Shown here: positions 30,401 to 32,360 of the stretch, piece after piece
Layout: each line of letters starts with the position of its first letter
Position numbering within the stretch: the first letter of the stretch is position 1
DNA from: Scenedesmus sp. ARA3
Taxonomy: Eukaryota; Chlorophyta; Chlorophyceae; Sphaeropleales; Scenedesmaceae
Assembly: GCA_004335835.1 (NCBI GenBank)
Contig: RWJK01000464.1
Span: forward strand, 1 to 32,360
Direction: 5' to 3'
DNA length: 32,360 bases
Translations under genes and position numbers: made by a program
The notes under the pieces: model-generated
Told to the model about the DNA's origin: nothing
What the model saw: the letters and a program-made list of their open reading frames with translations, nothing else
Database searches by the model: none

Positions 30401-32197
30401 GCAGCACCAGCACTGCTGCTGCAAGCAGCCGGGGTAGACCACCCCTGCCAACCCTGCAGCAAGCAACCATGTCACAAGCAGCTGCTGCTGATGCAGCAGC
30501 TGCAGATGATGAATCGGAGGCTAAGCCGCAGGCAGCAGCAGCGGCCGCAGCAGGTGAAGGCAGCGCAGCAGGGCCAAACCCGGCTGCTAGTGTGGACGCC
30601 ACAGAAGCTGCTGGTGCTGGTGCTGCTGCTGTGCTGTCTGATGGCAGCAGCGTGGACTTGGATCTGCTGGAAGAAGCACTGCATTGGCATAGGTGAGCTG
30701 ATCTGCAGGGTTCTGTTGTCATACGGAATGCTTGTGTTGCGGTGCATGTTGTGAGCTTGGCATGCATGCACGTGTAACGCTGTTGCAGTGGTGTCTGCTG
30801 GACACTGGAGGAGCATGCAAGTAGTTTGCTCTGCTGCTGTTTGCTTGCAGGTATGCCAACGCTATATACGGCTGGCCCATGTTCCTGTGGTCACACAGAT
30901 ACAGGTACGCAGTCCTTGGCAGGCCTTTTGCCTGCAGTGAAGCACACCACAGCTAGCAATGCTGATAACACTACAGCTGCACTATCAAACCCTGCTTTGG
31001 CTGGTTCAGGCACATAGCAGGCTCGGACAGACACCCATAGCGACACAATATACGTGCTGCTGCTGCGCGTGCAGGGCGCTGCGCTGCTGCCGGCTGTGCT
31101 GTGGCGGCTGCTACCGCTGCATGCAGCGAGGCGTCGAGCTACATGGCAGGACCAGCAGCAGCGCCAGCCTCGGCACTGAGGTGGATGGCCTAAGTGAGGC
31201 AGGTGCAGCAGCAGAGATCAGATCTCTCACAGCAGCAGCGCAGGTGGCATCTGCTGGGGGTGGTGTGGTGGCGGGCAGCAAGGCAGCGCAGCAGGGGTCT
31301 GCTGCAGCTGCTGTCGCTGCCGGGTCAGGTGCCAGGGCACTGGCTGAAGCAGTGGAGGGGACATGTGAGGAGGAAACAGGTGCACAGCATGGGACAGCTG
31401 CTGCTGGCAGTGCTGCTGGGCACGCAAGCGTCGCTGCAGGTGCAGCAAGCAGCCCTGGAGACCAGCAACAAAACATGCGGCAGCAACTGCGTCAGCAGCA
31501 GCCGTGCAGCAGGCAGCTGAGCGCCTCTGCCCCACTGGCTGCCAACAGCAGCGCCAGCTGGGACGTGGAAGATGGCAGCAGCAGCTGCATGGGCTCAGAC
31601 TCGCCAGTAGCAGCAGCGCCGGCAACACGCATGCGCCCCGGCAGCAGCACCCTCTCCAGGCAGCAGCTCGCCAGCAGCAGCAGCAGCGCCGCAGATGGCA
31701 ACACCAGCACCAAGTTGCCGCCCTCGTTTGCCAAGCCAGATGCTGCTGCTGCTGGTAGCACACAAGGTGTGCGTGGAGCTGGCATTGCAGTTGGCACGCT
31801 GCGAGGTGACAGCAGCTGCTGCTGTGGCGGCTGCTTTGGTGGCGAGTGGGGCCCCAGCCATGTTCCCAAGATGGAGCCGCTGACTGCCTCTCAGCGGCTG
31901 ACACGAGAAGCCATTGTACAGGTGAATGGGCGTGGCTGAGGTCCCCTGGCATATATAGCTATGTGAGGGCGTTGGTGCACGAACCTCAACATGCACAAAA
32001 TGGCTGGACCGCTTCGTGTAATGTTTGAATAAACTGACGTGCCGCCATTGCATAGCAAGTGCTCAGCCCTGTCTTAGGTTGCTGTCTCGGCAGCCCAAGC
32101 AGGAGGCTGTGCTGCCATGTTTGTCCATTGGGTTTGAAATTCAATGCTGTGCTGTGCAGACGGCGCGCATCTCCGAGGCCACGCTGCTGCATGTGAA
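27489..32197 (+). CDS. Diacylglycerol lipase-like protein (DAGL type), 3' part outside window
   Basis: N-terminal part of a membrane lipase like DAGL alpha/beta, which cleaves diacylglycerol to monoacylglycerol. Exons: 27489-27537, 27974-28171, 28365-28589, 28741-28867, 29115-30692, 30851-30904, 31075-31921 and 32160-32197; 1038 codons so far, all in phase. The start MPPLRLFGRSWHISSDDLAL resembles the family's conserved beginning. Four membrane segments are visible: about residues 19-40, 57-80, 96-118 and 167-188. A Cys pair (YVLCCW) and LAKVFGDVFYPLNFSFTDIV follow, then a low-complexity insertion of about 430 residues. Next come YANAIYGWPMFLWSHRYR, a Cys cluster (CCRLCCGGCYRC), a second insertion of about 230 residues, CCCGGCFGG and LTREAIVQTARISEATLLHV. 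The catalytic GHSLG-type motif is not reached. The exon 3 donor (CTAG|GTTTGG) and exon 4 acceptor at 28741 were chosen for phase and are the weakest junction. The last exon ends at a presumed GTAATC donor. Confidence 0.85.
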
Positions 32198-32360
32198 GTA
32201 ATCCAACCTGGTGGAGGGGCTGCTGCCATGCCTTTCAATGGTCTCTTGACTGAAATCTGTGCTTCAGGCTACGCGCATCCTACTCTTGAAGCGGCTGCTG
32301 CTGTGCCAGCAGCACAGGCTCTGTGCCAATCTGTCTAATGCGCTCTACTGCACTCTGTGT
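32198..32360 (+). other. Presumed intron of the DAGL-like gene at the window edge
   Basis: Follows the proposed GTAATC donor at 32198. I see no further exon of the lipase before the window ends. Confidence 0.5.

Noticed and set aside
1..32360. tRNA, rRNA, or complete transposons
   Set aside because: I saw no tRNA cloverleaf consensus, rRNA segment, terminal inverted repeats with a transposase, or reverse transcriptase motifs. A structured search was not possible by eye.

Overview
The window looks like nuclear DNA of a green alga (Chlorophyta). Every recognisable gene is split by GT-AG introns. Donors are mostly GTGAG, GTGGG or GTGCG and acceptors mostly GCAG. The whole sequence is loaded with CAG/CTG triplets, which give Ala, Gln and Ser runs in the proteins, and the protein families are typical of plants and algae. 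A chlorophycean source is possible, but I cannot name the species. I built the gene models by hand, joining exons where reading phase and family conservation agree. Six models close in frame across all their junctions; two of them are open at one end.

Layout, left to right. (1) 1-1213: no gene seen; short GGAGTACTCC palindromes at the far left. (2) 1214-12376: three related SGNH/GDSL esterase genes of the isoamyl-acetate-esterase (IAH1-like) type. The first is on the minus strand (1214-4775). The other two are on the plus strand (5799-7978 and 9199-12376). Genes 1 and 3 carry signal peptides; gene 2 carries an N-terminal membrane anchor. (3) 12377-14663: convergent intergenic DNA. (4) 14915-19287, minus: a SET-domain (SMYD-like) protein methyltransferase with an RGG/acidic N-terminal region; its 5' end is unresolved. 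(5) 20762-24160, plus: a DNAJB12/14-type ER J-protein. (6) 24899-26380, plus: a secreted Cys-repeat protein of unknown family, with nine two-cysteine units arranged as three triads. (7) 27489 to beyond the right edge, plus: the membrane and N-terminal half of a diacylglycerol-lipase-like (DAGL) protein. Its catalytic part lies outside the window.

The most unusual structural feature is that many splice junctions have echoes. Segments of about 70-130 bp spanning an exon edge are tandemly repeated in the adjacent intron, two to five times, and each copy keeps its AG or GT. This is seen in esterase genes 1 and 3 and in the last exon of the SET gene, where a third copy has decayed to a nonsense codon. 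Two splice acceptors (esterase gene 1 and the SET gene) are also built directly on long uninterrupted CTG arrays. Together these suggest that local tandem duplication is remodelling introns in this genome. The second notable item is the 3x3 Cys-repeat protein.

The genes do not form one pathway. A lipid or ester theme is possible: three esterases plus a DAGL-like lipase. Their adjacency is otherwise best explained by local gene duplication.
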